Notes under the pieces: generated by a model | Databases searched by the model: none | What the model saw: only the letters and a program-made list of their open reading frames with translations | What the model was told of the DNA's origin: nothing | Made by a program: the position numbers and the translations under genes | NCBI RefSeq assembly: GCF_004299785.2 | Contig: NZ_CP036246.2 | Span: forward strand, 806,001 to 870,000 | Direction of reading: 5' to 3' | From: Arcobacter porcinus | Lineage (GTDB): Bacteria > Campylobacterota > Campylobacteria > Campylobacterales > Arcobacteraceae | Length of the DNA stretch: 64,000 nt | Shown: one piece after another, positions 1 through 8,603 of the stretch | Layout of the letters: the number at the start of each line of letters is the position of its first letter | Numbering within the stretch: the stretch's first letter is position 1

Positions 1-1006
1 ATATTGAAGCATTTGATTTTATAGTAAATATTTGTCTAGTTTTAAACTCATCTTTTACTTGATTTGCAATATCTTTTTTAAATCTTCTAATTACTAGCCC
101 TTTATCCTTAAAATCATCTACGGAGTAGTCATTTGGATTGGCAATAGCTGTCGGGTCTAACATATTTAGAAGTGATGCAAAACTTTTTGCACTTCCGTCG
201 TGTGGTGTGGCTGAAAGCATTATAAGAGAATCACATCTGCTTGAGATTAGTTTGGCTAATTTTGATTTTTGTGAGCCACTATTTCTATCTGCAACATTGT
301 GTGCTTCATCGATTATAATAATATCCCAATAAGCTTCTTCAATATATGAACGATATAAAGCCTCTTGTTTTAGTGTATCAATAGAAATAATTGATTTATC
401 ATAATAAAAAAATGGATTCATATTTGCTGGAATTTTATTTCTAACTCTTTGAATACCTTGAGAATCAAGCCTTGTAAGTGGTATCGAAAATCTATTCCAA
501 AACTCTTTTTGAAATTGTGTAAGCATACTTTTTACTGCTAAAACAAGTATTCTTTTTCCTTTTCCTCTTTTGATAAGTTCACTTACTAAAATACCTGCTT
601 CTAAAGTTTTTCCAAGTCCTACTGCATCTGCCATAAGGATTCTTTGTCTTGCTTGATTTAGTGATTGTAAAGCTGGTTCAAACTGATAATTTACACTATC
701 CATAGCTGCTTTATTTGCTCTATGAATTTTTGTATCTGTTGGAACTACATCTTTTAAAAGTGATTCCATATAAAGAAGAGATTTTGAATAGTTAGGAGAT
801 TTGTCTATTATGAAATTTGTATTAGCTGGGTCAATTATTTCTATACCTTTTTCATAAGTAGTTAGAAATATTGCCTCTTTTCCTTTTATAAAATTTGAAA
901 CACCATCACAAGTTAGCTCGTATTGGTCATCTGCTAGTATTTCAACTCTTCTTATTTTCCATTGTGTATCTCTTATTATTACTCTTTGTCCTGGTGCAAA
1001 TCTCAT
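1..1006 (-). CDS. SNF2/HepA-like helicase, N-terminal part (cut by window edge)
   Basis: Only the first 335 residues are visible; the gene runs off the left edge. It begins at the ATG read leftward from 1006. Seen directly: a Walker A-type motif with the core GLGKT (residues 130-134), a DEAH box (233-236) and SATPHDG (265-271). Together these mark a superfamily 2 ATPase of the SNF2/RapA type. The roughly 100 residues before Walker A form a separate N-terminal region. Full-length relatives are usually near 900-1100 residues. In an integrated element such helicases are often parts of anti-phage systems (DISARM DrmD is one family of this general build), but the partner genes would lie to the left, so no system can be named. 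It is not followed closely by another gene on its 5' side (140 bp gap). Confidence 0.8.
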   Translation of the reverse strand, partial: MRFAPGQRVIIRDTQWKIRRVEILADDQYELTCDGVSNFIKGKEAIFLTTYEKGIEIIDPANTNFIIDKSPNYSKSLLYMESLLKDVVPTDTKIHRANKAAMDSVNYQFEPALQSLNQARQRILMADAVGLGKTLEAGILVSELIKRGKGKRILVLAVKSMLTQFQKEFWNRFSIPLTRLDSQGIQRVRNKIPANMNPFFYYDKSIISIDTLKQEALYRSYIEEAYWDIIIIDEAHNVADRNSGSQKSKLAKLISSRCDSLIMLSATPHDGSAKSFASLLNMLDPTAIANPNDYSVDDFKDKGLVIRRFKKDIANQVKDEFKTRQIFTIKSNASI

Positions 1007-1146
1007 ATTTAACTAGCTTTAATATCTATTAGAGCTTTCTCTCCCTATTTATAATTTTATTTAATATTATTATACTGAATATTGTTTAAGGAAAAGGTGT
1101 AAGGAAAATTTGTAAAATATTAATATTCCAGATTATTTATATAAAA

Positions 1147-1965
1147 TTATTCAACTTTAACAATTGTAACCATATCAAAAAAATCAAGATTAAGAAATGT
1201 GCTTATATTTTTAATTATCTGCATAATATATTGATTAATTATCATAATATTATATTTTACTTCATCACCTTTTGCAAAATTTGGTGTCAAAAGACTATAT
1301 GAAGTAAAATGAAGCAAGGAACTTGTCATTTCATAATTTGATTCATACTCTTTATCTAAATTTACAAGTTTTGCTTTTTTTTCCAAGTTCTTTCATCCTT
1401 TAAAAGTTTGAAAACTTGAGTATGCTGAACTCTTTGAGCAAAATACCTTTTAAACCACTCTTCTTTAGCTAATTGCTTTTGTTTATTAAGTGATAATTTT
1501 TCAAGTTCTTTAAGTTTATCTTCATATTTTTTTAATAAATCTTTCTCTAACTTTATACTTAAATATTCAAAACCATAAATTTCAACTTGATTTATAAACA
1601 TAGGTATTTCTCTTTGCGATTCAGCTTTTAAAGATTGAAATAACTTCTCATTTTCTTCTGAACTCTTTTTAAAATTAGATTTATATTTCAGTTTATTCTG
1701 CTCACTTTCTTTTAAAATTATTTCATAGTATTCTTTCTTTACAAATTTTTATTTCATTTTTTAGTCTTTTGATTATTTGGTTAATTTTATTTTCTTGTTG
1801 TTTATAAATTGAGAAATAAATTTTTGCAAAATAATTCTCTTCTTGTATTAGTAGTTTTGAAACAATTAGTGTTTCTAATATATATCTTAATGTTGAAACA
1901 TGTTTATGTAAATCATTATTACTACTAGCTAGTTCATTAATTATTTGACTTAATTTATCAATCAT
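1147..1965 (-). pseudogene. Twice-frameshifted gene, DUF5677-like (272 residues if repaired)
   Basis: Three consecutive reading-frame pieces (1965-1723, about 1750-1362, 1386-1147) read as one protein if two single-base shifts are undone. The first is one extra base in a run of five T (1746-1750). The second is one missing base in a run of eight T (1375-1382). The first and third pieces share one frame, so the shifts cancel and a 272-residue product results. The repaired protein is helical. Its N-terminal segment (with RYILETL) and a late SLLHFTSY segment recall DUF5677 proteins; that family call is by eye and weak. It may be a decayed gene, a homopolymer assembly error, or a phase-variable gene toggled at the eight-T run. 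It lies between the repressor and the helicase, on the helicase strand. Confidence 0.6.
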
Positions 1966-2091
1966 TTTAATTGTTAAATTATATTTTATATTTGTTTCTT
2001 TTGAACAGATTAATAGACTTTTATATTTTTTGAAACTGTTAAATCTTCCAACCTATATTCTCCCTCATTTCCTTTATTTTTATAAAAAGAT

Positions 2092-2814
2092 TTATTTTTT
2101 TGGAAATAAATCTTTCATATTTTTGTTACGATGTGTTCTAACCATACCAGATGTCATCTTTTCTTCCAATTTCTTAATTGTTTCCATAGGATGAGTTAAT
2201 AAAATTTTAGTTTCTTCTTCTGTGAAATTCAACTCAATATTAGCCTCAATTTCAGATTTTATTTTTTCACTAAACATTGGGTCATTTTTTATTGAAAATT
2301 GATTATATCTTTTTACTAATTCTACAAAATACTCTTTATAAGATTTTATATTCTGAAGCTCATCACTATTCTCAGATACATATTTAAAAGTATAATATAA
2401 AAAAAGAAACGGTCTATAGGGAATATGGCCTTCTAGATGAAGTGCCGAAAGAATTTTCATAATCGTTGATTTTTCATCATCTTTGCTGAATCTATTTAGA
2501 ACTTTATCGATTAAAATTTTATTTAGCTCAACATTAAGTTCGTTTTGTGGTAGTAATAAACTTAAGTCTTTTATTATTTCTTGATTGTTTTTTGATAAAT
2601 ATTCATCTTCTAAAGACAAAACCAAGGGCTCTAAGCCTAAAAATAGAAAGTTTGGATTAGCATTAAATATATCAATGTATTTTTTAATTACTGTTGTTGT
2701 AGGGTTCATTTTATCAGTTTCGTATCTTGCAATTGAAGCTTGAGTTAAACCTAACTTATCCGCAAAATCTTTTTGTGAAAGACCAATAAACTCTCTAAAC
2801 TCTTTTAAAAACAT
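2092..2814 (-). CDS. XRE-family phage-like repressor
   Basis: A 240-residue protein with an N-terminal XRE/Cro-type helix-turn-helix (about residues 13-35, around LSQKDFADKLGLTQASIARYE), typical of prophage and island repressors. The rest is an acidic helical region with no S24 peptidase motif that I can see, so LexA-like self-cleavage is not expected. It is divergent from the gene at 3002. The 187-bp space between them holds two matching inverted-repeat sites that are the natural operators. It is probably the switch that keeps the right-hand replication/excision genes silent while integrated. Confidence 0.8.
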   Translation of the reverse strand: MFLKEFREFIGLSQKDFADKLGLTQASIARYETDKMNPTTTVIKKYIDIFNANPNFLFLGLEPLVLSLEDEYLSKNNQEIIKDLSLLLPQNELNVELNKILIDKVLNRFSKDDEKSTIMKILSALHLEGHIPYRPFLFLYYTFKYVSENSDELQNIKSYKEYFVELVKRYNQFSIKNDPMFSEKIKSEIEANIELNFTEEETKILLTHPMETIKKLEEKMTSGMVRTHRNKNMKDLFPKK

Positions 2815-2894
2815 ATCTTTTTCCTTAAAATTAAAGTATTGATATTATATAGTAAAATATATTAAATTAAGTTTAATTTTAAATAAAGTCATCA

Positions 2895-2916
2895 ATAACA
2901 TATTATAGTATGTTAT
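2895..2916. promoter_or_regulatory. 22-bp palindrome, likely repressor operator 1
   Basis: ATAACATA and TATGTTAT arms flank a short centre; only one base pair of the 22-bp site breaks symmetry. It sits 80 bp upstream of the repressor start and about 85 bp before the gene at 3002. Half-site AGTATGTT recurs in the second site. Binding by the XRE protein is inferred from position. Confidence 0.55.
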
Positions 2917-2960
2917 AAAACAATTAAGCAATATCTAAGACTACTATAAGTAAACTTTCA

Positions 2961-2980
2961 ATATGTATTTACAACATACT
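2961..2980. promoter_or_regulatory. Second, weaker operator-like site
   Basis: The stretch ending in ACAACATACT carries the reverse complement of the AGTATGTT half-site found in the palindrome at 2895-2916, with an imperfect second arm (TATGTA). It lies just before a TATATT (2985-2990) and the AAGGA ribosome site of the gene at 3002, so a repressor bound here would block that gene. Confidence 0.4.
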
Positions 2981-3001
2981 AAACTATATTAAGGATATAT
3001 T

Positions 3002-3667
3002 ATGACATCTAAACAAATAGCTATGGACTTTATTGGTCGAAAAATTAAAGAGCCAACACAGATTTTTAATGATATAGATATATTTAAATCTATATTACTA
3101 TGGTGTCGTGATGCTGCAAGAGAATACTTTGCAACACAGGCAACAAAAAGATTTTTGATTGATTACATCGATGATGTAGCTCAAATTGTTGATAAATACA
3201 TGATAGATAGAGTAAGTAAGATGTATAAAAAAGCAATTAAAAATCGAAATAAACTTTTTGAAAATTTATGCTCACCACAAAAAACAATTGGATGGTTAAT
3301 AGACCGTTGGATTAATGTATTTATTAACCTAACAACAAATAAAAATTATAGAGCATATATTGATATTAAAAATCTAAATACTAACTTTTGTGATAATGAC
3401 TATAGTTTTTTAGATAATAAAATTGAAGTTGAACTTGAATTTGAAAAAGCTAAAAAATTACCAAAGTTTGAAAAGATTAAATTATTAAAGGAGGTGTGGG
3501 AAGAGGCAAGATATGATGATTTTGATGAGTATGATATGCTCTATTTGGTTGAAAAACTTGATTTAAAACTAGATGAAGTTTTTGAGAATAAAGGTGATTT
3601 AGAAAAACTAAATTTAAAAAAAGAACAAGTTGGGAACTGCCATTCGCAACTTGTGATTATATTTTGA
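3002..3667 (+). CDS. Unknown 221-residue protein, first gene of the element's right operon
   Basis: I do not recognise this protein. It is soluble-looking, with no signal peptide or membrane segment. It is rich in charged helices, with a basic first half (around YKKAIKNRNK) and an acidic second half (EVWEEARYDDFDEYD). The start ATG follows AAGGA at a 7-base spacing. It is the first gene after the repressor-controlled intergenic region, and the ATPase gene follows after 21 bp. The early-gene position suggests a role in replication or regulation of the element, for example as a partner of the RepA-like ATPase. That is inference from order only. Confidence 0.7.
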   Translation: MTSKQIAMDFIGRKIKEPTQIFNDIDIFKSILLWCRDAAREYFATQATKRFLIDYIDDVAQIVDKYMIDRVSKMYKKAIKNRNKLFENLCSPQKTIGWLIDRWINVFINLTTNKNYRAYIDIKNLNTNFCDNDYSFLDNKIEVELEFEKAKKLPKFEKIKLLKEVWEEARYDDFDEYDMLYLVEKLDLKLDEVFENKGDLEKLNLKKEQVGNCHSQLVIIF

Positions 3668-3688
3668 TTACCATAGGAGGAAAACAAA

Positions 3689-4882
3689 ATGATTGATATT
3701 ATATCAAAAATTGAGACTATAAAGTATAGTGTTTTTAAAAAAGAACAACAAGTTAATAAAATAAGGGAACTAGAAGAACTATTAGAAAATCCATTTGTCG
3801 ATCAAGATGATATTAAAATAATTAAAAATAGAATTTTAGAATTACAAAATGAATCTTCAAACGATCTTGTAAGAGGTATTAATAAATTAAAACAATTTAG
3901 ACTGAATTCTAATAAAACTTCTCACATAGATGATGAAGTTCAATTTATATACCCAAATCTTATTGAAGTTGGTAAAACTATAATGTTTTTTGGAGAAAGT
4001 GGCATTGGTAAGACATTGTTTATTTTAGCCTTCGCAAATTATGCCTTAATAAATAAAAATATTAAAAGTGTAATTTCTCTAGATTTTGACAATGGGCTTA
4101 AAAGTTTAAAAAAACGTAAATATGATGAGCTTGCTGAAAAATGGGGAGAAGGTGTATTTGATTATATAATTGGTAGTGAAATAGTACAAGAAATGGAACC
4201 TCTTAATGTTTTAAAAGAGTTAATTTTGGATGGTGAAAATAATAGAGATAAAATGATAATAATTGATAGCGGTTCACATTTTGTATATGATGGTACTAAA
4301 AATGAAAGGCAAAGGTTAAAAGAGTTTATTGATATTGTTAGAATGTTAAAAACACAAGGTGCAACTCCTATAATCTGTCATCATAGTCACAGAGTTCGAG
4401 ATGGACAAATAGCTGATTACCATGGGAGTTTTGAATGGAAACGGGATTTAGATTATCAATTCCTTATTACAAAAAATGAAGATACTAATACTTGGCTTTT
4501 TCATGTTAAAAAAGATAGAGATAATTTAGTTGAATCTAAAGCTTTTAAGTATGATGAAGAAAATATTTTACCAATTGAAGTTTCATTTGAAGAATCTAAT
4601 TTCACAAAAAAAGAGTTGATTTTTATTAAAGAAATTCAAGAAATTTTAAAAGATTTCAAGGAAAAGATAAATCAAACTGAACTATTAAAAGAGAGTAAAG
4701 CATTTAGGCAATCATTAGGATTAGGTGAAAAAAGAAGTATAAAATGGCTTCATTTATTTGCAGAAAAAGGAATGTGGTGTTATGAAAAAGTTTCAACTCA
4801 GAATAATTCAATCTTTTATTGGTTAAATAATAAAGTGAAAAACCAACAAAACTTGCCAAAGTATGATTTCAAGGATAAATAA
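3689..4882 (+). CDS. RepA-like AAA ATPase (RecA-fold, AAA_25 type)
   Basis: A 397-residue protein with Walker A GESGIGKT (102-109), Walker B MIIID (189-193) and an HHSHR segment after a beta strand (231-235). This layout is typical of the hexameric RepA/DnaB-like RecA-fold ATPases found in plasmids, satellites and prophages. The first 95 residues contain a charged predicted coiled coil. The C-terminal 100 residues look like a helical winged-helix region (around KINQTELLKES). Expected role: helicase or helicase loader in replication of the excised element. A strong ribosome site AGGAGG precedes the ATG. It overlaps the next gene by one base (TAATG), so the two are translationally coupled. Confidence 0.8.
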   Translation: MIDIISKIETIKYSVFKKEQQVNKIRELEELLENPFVDQDDIKIIKNRILELQNESSNDLVRGINKLKQFRLNSNKTSHIDDEVQFIYPNLIEVGKTIMFFGESGIGKTLFILAFANYALINKNIKSVISLDFDNGLKSLKKRKYDELAEKWGEGVFDYIIGSEIVQEMEPLNVLKELILDGENNRDKMIIIDSGSHFVYDGTKNERQRLKEFIDIVRMLKTQGATPIICHHSHRVRDGQIADYHGSFEWKRDLDYQFLITKNEDTNTWLFHVKKDRDNLVESKAFKYDEENILPIEVSFEESNFTKKELIFIKEIQEILKDFKEKINQTELLKESKAFRQSLGLGEKRSIKWLHLFAEKGMWCYEKVSTQNNSIFYWLNNKVKNQQNLPKYDFKDK

Positions 4883-5124
4883 TGAGCCAAACTGAATATT
4901 TTGAAATAAAAAACTTACTTTTAGAAACTAGGGAAAAGCTAGAAAAATTAGAGCTTTTGATTCCAGAAAAATTTGAAATTTCATATGTATCACAAAAAAC
5001 TGGTTTGACTAGACAAGGAGTACGAAAAAAACTATATGTAAATTATGAGCCTGAAGTTGATTTTTGGTACGAAGGTGGTAAAATATTTTTATCACAAAAA
5101 GTTGCTCTTCAAATGCTAAAATGA
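4882..5124 (+). CDS. Small helix-turn-helix protein, AlpA/excisionase-like
   Basis: An 80-residue protein with a short N-terminal helix and a MerR/AlpA-type helix-turn-helix (residues 36-51, VSQKTGLTRQGVRKKL), followed by a wing ending in a basic strand. Small proteins of this build placed directly before an integrase usually act as excisionases or activators of integrase expression. It starts on the last base of the ATPase gene, and the integrase GTG follows 10 bp after its stop. The assignment as excisionase is inferred from size, fold and position. Confidence 0.65.
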   Translation: MSQTEYFEIKNLLLETREKLEKLELLIPEKFEISYVSQKTGLTRQGVRKKLYVNYEPEVDFWYEGGKIFLSQKVALQMLK

Positions 5125-5134
5125 GGAGTAAGCC

Positions 5135-6280
5135 GTGAATGAAAGTATTAATTGTAGCGATGGTTCTTTTTATGAAAGAGGTGGTCGAATATATGTTCAG
5201 GCAACTGTTAATGGAAGAACTATCAAAAAATCTACTGGAAGAAAAGTTAATTCAATTAATAAAACTTGGATGAAAAAACAAAATCCAAGTGATGTTCTTT
5301 TAAATTTATTAGGTGTTGAAAAAGAGAAAAAATTACAAGATGTCTCGATTGAAAATTATGGCCTTAAAATAATAAATGCAACTTCAGGGGGCAGGGGTAT
5401 TGAAACGCAAAAAGATTTTGTGAGAATTTTGGAAAAGACTATAGTTCCTTTTTTTAAGCTATATAAACTTAAAGATGTTAAAGTAATAGATATTTTAGAG
5501 TTATTAAAGCGTGCAGATAATAAGTTTTGTAACGATAGGGCCAAGAGAGTAAGATCTATATTAAATTTAATTTTCACTTCAGCTTTTGAAGAAGGTTTAA
5601 TTGATAAAAATCTATTTTCTATGCAAATTTTAAAAAATCATAAGTTTAAAAGAAAACCAAGAAAAACTAAAGCTTATAATGTTTCTGAAATGAAAATTAT
5701 ACTTGATAATTCAAGCGGATGGTTAAAATTATTTTTTGAACTATCTTTTAAATATGGACTTAGAACTGGTGAGACTATGGGGCTTAAATGGACTGATTTT
5801 GATTTAGAAAAAGGATATTTTAGAATTCAAAGAAGTATATCCAAAGGTGTAATAACTGAATCATCAAAGATTATTCATGAAAATAAAAATCATTTAAGAG
5901 ATATTTATTTGTTTCCTGAAACTTTGGAGCTATTAAAAAAATATTCTAATTTTAAACCTAATGATGAGTGGTTATTTGTTACGAAAACTGGAGAACCTTT
6001 TATGCAGTGCGATACCATACGAAATTATCATGTAAAACCATTTTTAAAAAAAATAGGAGTTGAATATAAGACAGTATATGCAACCAGAAGAACTTATGTA
6101 AGTATAATGAGACAATCTGAGAAGATTCAACTTGAAGATATTCAAGAAGTGGTTGGTCATCAAAAAGGCTCAAATATTACGGATAAGCATTATAACATTG
6201 ATGTTCTAGAAAACTCTCACAAAGTTAAAAAAGCAGAAGAAAAGGCTAGGATTTTCAATGATATATTAAGTATGGCTTAG
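5135..6280 (+). CDS. Tyrosine recombinase / phage-type integrase
   Basis: A 381-residue protein that catalyses site-specific integration and excision. Visible catalytic residues: Arg210 in GLRTGE, box II Arg318 in YATRRT, Gly-His 341-342 in VVGHQKG and nucleophile Tyr353 in ITDKHYNI. The usual box II His is Tyr315 here, a variation known in some phage integrases. An Arm-type N-terminal domain (roughly 10-60) and a SAM-like core-binding domain (roughly 70-165) precede the catalytic domain. The start is GTG with AGGAG seven bases before it. Its 3' end is 120 bp from the partial tRNA, which it presumably recognises as attachment site. Confidence 0.92.
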   Translation: MNESINCSDGSFYERGGRIYVQATVNGRTIKKSTGRKVNSINKTWMKKQNPSDVLLNLLGVEKEKKLQDVSIENYGLKIINATSGGRGIETQKDFVRILEKTIVPFFKLYKLKDVKVIDILELLKRADNKFCNDRAKRVRSILNLIFTSAFEEGLIDKNLFSMQILKNHKFKRKPRKTKAYNVSEMKIILDNSSGWLKLFFELSFKYGLRTGETMGLKWTDFDLEKGYFRIQRSISKGVITESSKIIHENKNHLRDIYLFPETLELLKKYSNFKPNDEWLFVTKTGEPFMQCDTIRNYHVKPFLKKIGVEYKTVYATRRTYVSIMRQSEKIQLEDIQEVVGHQKGSNITDKHYNIDVLENSHKVKKAEEKARIFNDILSMA

Positions 6281-6300
6281 GCCATGCTTATCTTAACAAT

Positions 6301-6335
6301 TTCTCAATTTTTTCTCACTTGAGAAAATTTTATTT
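6301..6335 (+). terminator. Probable terminator after the integrase
   Basis: Arms TTCTCAA (6301-6307) and TTGAGAA (6319-6325) enclose an 11-base loop and are followed by a T-rich tract (AATTTTATTTTT). It lies 20 bp after the integrase stop codon. Confidence 0.5.
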
Positions 6336-6400
6336 TTAAACACCTATAAAAGGCACTTTGAACTTTACCATTCTTTCTTGAGGTGGTAGTGGCAATAGCT

Positions 6401-6430
6401 GTGAGGGTTCAAGTCCCTCCATCTGCACCA
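6401..6430 (+). repeat. tRNA-Leu 3' fragment, right attachment site (attR)
   Basis: The 30 bases include a complete T arm (GAGGG, loop TTCAAGT, CCCTC), the 3' acceptor strand CATCTGC and ACCA. The matching 5' acceptor GCAGATG, D arm and anticodon arm are absent upstream. The acceptor strand and T arm match what I recall of tRNA-Leu in this group. This is the duplicated 3' end left by integrase-mediated insertion into a tRNA gene whose intact copy lies left of the window. Confidence 0.75.
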
Positions 6431-6503
6431 TATTTTAAACTAACATAAGCTCTTTATTCATAATTATTATCTACAATTTCAAAAAACTAACAAAAGATAA
6501 AAA

Positions 6504-8603
6504 ATGGATTTAATTAAAATATTAGAAGAAAAAACAAAACTAGAAAAAAACATTATAGAAAATATAATAAAACTCCTTGATGATGGATGTACAATTCCTT
6601 TTATAGCAAGATATAGAAAAGACTATACAAATAGTGCGACAGATGAACAGCTTAGAAATTTTGAAGATATATATGAATACTCAAAAAAGCTTTTAAATAG
6701 AAAAGAAGAGATAAAAGAGATTTTAAAAGAGCGAGGCTTTTTAGATGATAAAATCTTAAAAGATATAGAAGCATCTGAGACTTTGACAAGTTTAGAAGAT
6801 ATTTATTCACTATTTAAAGAGAAAAAATCTTCAAGAACTCTAAAAGCTATTGAAAATGGACTTGAACCAATGGCAAATATTATTCAAAGCATGAAATATA
6901 CAAAAGATGAGTGCTTTACTAAAGCAAAACAGTTCTTAAATAAAGAGATATTAACAGAAGAAGATGCTATAAACGGTGCAAAAGATATAATTGCACAAAG
7001 ATATGCTGATGATATAAAATCAAAAGAGATAATAAGAAACTCTATAAATAATTGGGGAAATTTAGAAATAAGTGCAGCAAAAGAGTTTAAAAAAGATGGA
7101 CTTTATAGCTCTTTTGAAAATACAAATGAAAAGTTAAAATATATAAAATCTCATAGGATTTTAGCTATTTTAAGAGCAGTAAATGAGAATGAATTAAAGA
7201 TAAAAATAGAGATAGACGAAAAAAATATTTTAGAAAATATAAAAAAATATAAAATACCAAATTTTGCAGAAAATTCAAGTGAGTTTGTTTTTGATGCATA
7301 TAAAGATGGATTAAAAAGGTTATTGCTTCCATCTTTAAAAAAAGAGGCTATATCAAACTTGAAAGAAAGAGCAGAGAGTGAAGCTATTGAACTTTTTGGT
7401 AAAAATTTAAAAGAGCTTTTGCAAACAGCACCTTTGATTAACCAAGTTATTTTAGGAGTTGATCCTGGATATAAAACAGGATGTAAATTGGCTGTAATTG
7501 ATGAAAATGGATTATATTTGGATAGTGGAGTTATATATCCTACAAAACCAAGAGAAGATTTTATAAACTCAAAAAAAGCTGTATTGGAACTTATTAATAA
7601 ATATAAAATTACAGCAATTGCAATAGGAAATGGAACAGCTTCAAGAGAAACAGCAATATTTATTGATAATTTAATAAAAGAAGAAAAATTAGATTTATCT
7701 TATGCAATAGTTAGTGAAATAGGAGCTAGTGTTTATTCAGCTTCAAAAATAGCTTCACAAGAGTATCCAAACCTTGATGTGACAATCAGAGGTGCAATCT
7801 CTATTGCACAAAGACTTCGTGATCCAATGGCTGTACTTGTAAAAATAGATCCTAAATCACTTGGAATTGGTCAATATCAACACGATGTAAATCAAAAAGA
7901 ACTAGCTAAAAAACTAGAAAACACTACAATAGATTTAGTAAATAAAGTTGGTGTAGATTTAAATTCAGCTTCATATAAACTTCTATCTTTTGTATCTGGG
8001 ATTAGTGAGAAACTTGCTCAAAATATAGTTGAATATAGAGAAAAGATTAATAACTTTAAAACAAAATCACAACTCCTTAAAGTAAAAGGTCTAGGAGCAA
8101 AATCTTATGAGCAAAGTGTTGGATTCTTAAGAATCAAAGATGGAGATACTATTTTAGATAATACAGCAATTCATCCAGAAGATTATGAGATAAGTTTAAA
8201 ACTTCAAAAAAACTATAAGCTTGATGAAATAAAAGATTTTGAAGAAGTAGCAAATGATTTAAATACAACAAGCATAAAAATAAAAGATATAGTAAATGAG
8301 CTTTTAAAACCAGGATATGATGTAAGATTTGAGTTTAATCAAGTAAAATTTGCAAATGATATTTTGGATATAAATGATTTAAAAGAGGGATTTGTTTTAA
8401 ATGGGATTGTAAGAAATATCACAGATTTTGGTGCATTTATAGATATTGGATTAAAAAATGATGCTCTTTTACATATTTCACAAATTTCACAAAAAAGAGT
8501 ATCTCATCCAAGTGAAGTTTTGAGTATAAATCAGAATTTAGAAAATTTAAAAGTAATAAGTGTTGATTTAGAGAAACAAAGAGTAGGGCTTAGTTTAAAA
8601 TGA
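6504..8603 (+). CDS. tex: Tex-family RNA-binding transcription accessory protein
   Basis: A 699-residue protein of normal length for the Tex family. The N-terminal Tex domain begins with helical repeats (FIARYRKD). A YqgF/RNase H-like domain starts near residue 315 (VILGVDPGYKTG). Helix-hairpin-helix motifs follow (around ISEKLAQNIVEYREKINNF and VKGLGAKSYEQ), and an S1 RNA-binding domain closes the protein (VRNITDFGAFIDIGL...LLHISQIS). Tex binds nucleic acid and affects transcription and RNA surveillance. It is the first core gene after the integrated element. The following transporter gene overlaps its stop by four bases (ATGA). Confidence 0.95.
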   Translation: MDLIKILEEKTKLEKNIIENIIKLLDDGCTIPFIARYRKDYTNSATDEQLRNFEDIYEYSKKLLNRKEEIKEILKERGFLDDKILKDIEASETLTSLEDIYSLFKEKKSSRTLKAIENGLEPMANIIQSMKYTKDECFTKAKQFLNKEILTEEDAINGAKDIIAQRYADDIKSKEIIRNSINNWGNLEISAAKEFKKDGLYSSFENTNEKLKYIKSHRILAILRAVNENELKIKIEIDEKNILENIKKYKIPNFAENSSEFVFDAYKDGLKRLLLPSLKKEAISNLKERAESEAIELFGKNLKELLQTAPLINQVILGVDPGYKTGCKLAVIDENGLYLDSGVIYPTKPREDFINSKKAVLELINKYKITAIAIGNGTASRETAIFIDNLIKEEKLDLSYAIVSEIGASVYSASKIASQEYPNLDVTIRGAISIAQRLRDPMAVLVKIDPKSLGIGQYQHDVNQKELAKKLENTTIDLVNKVGVDLNSASYKLLSFVSGISEKLAQNIVEYREKINNFKTKSQLLKVKGLGAKSYEQSVGFLRIKDGDTILDNTAIHPEDYEISLKLQKNYKLDEIKDFEEVANDLNTTSIKIKDIVNELLKPGYDVRFEFNQVKFANDILDINDLKEGFVLNGIVRNITDFGAFIDIGLKNDALLHISQISQKRVSHPSEVLSINQNLENLKVISVDLEKQRVGLSLK

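Larger units (their letters stand above)
1..6430. mobile_element. Integrated element (right part) ending at a tRNA-Leu 3' fragment
   Basis: The stretch carries, from right to left, a 30-bp tRNA-Leu 3' end without the rest of the tRNA, a tyrosine integrase, a small helix-turn-helix protein, a RepA-like ATPase, an unknown gene, a divergent XRE repressor, a broken gene and a SNF2-type helicase. Integrase next to a partial tRNA is the usual right boundary of an island inserted in a tRNA 3' end. The left boundary, expected at an intact tRNA-Leu, lies outside the window, so total size is unknown. Core genes start with tex at 6504. Gene order resembles small phage satellites or integrative elements carrying defence cargo; no capsid, portal or conjugation gene is visible here. 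Confidence 0.75.

Noticed and set aside
138-332. Plus-strand open frame of 64 codons
   Set aside because: It is antisense to the helicase DEAH and SATPH region, which is clearly the coding strand.
1-1006. Firm assignment of the helicase to DISARM
   Set aside because: Only the N-terminal third is visible and no methyltransferase or DUF1998 partner gene is in the window.
6371-6430. Complete tRNA-Leu gene
   Set aside because: Only the T arm, 3' acceptor strand and CCA are present; no 5' acceptor, D arm or anticodon arm can be found upstream.
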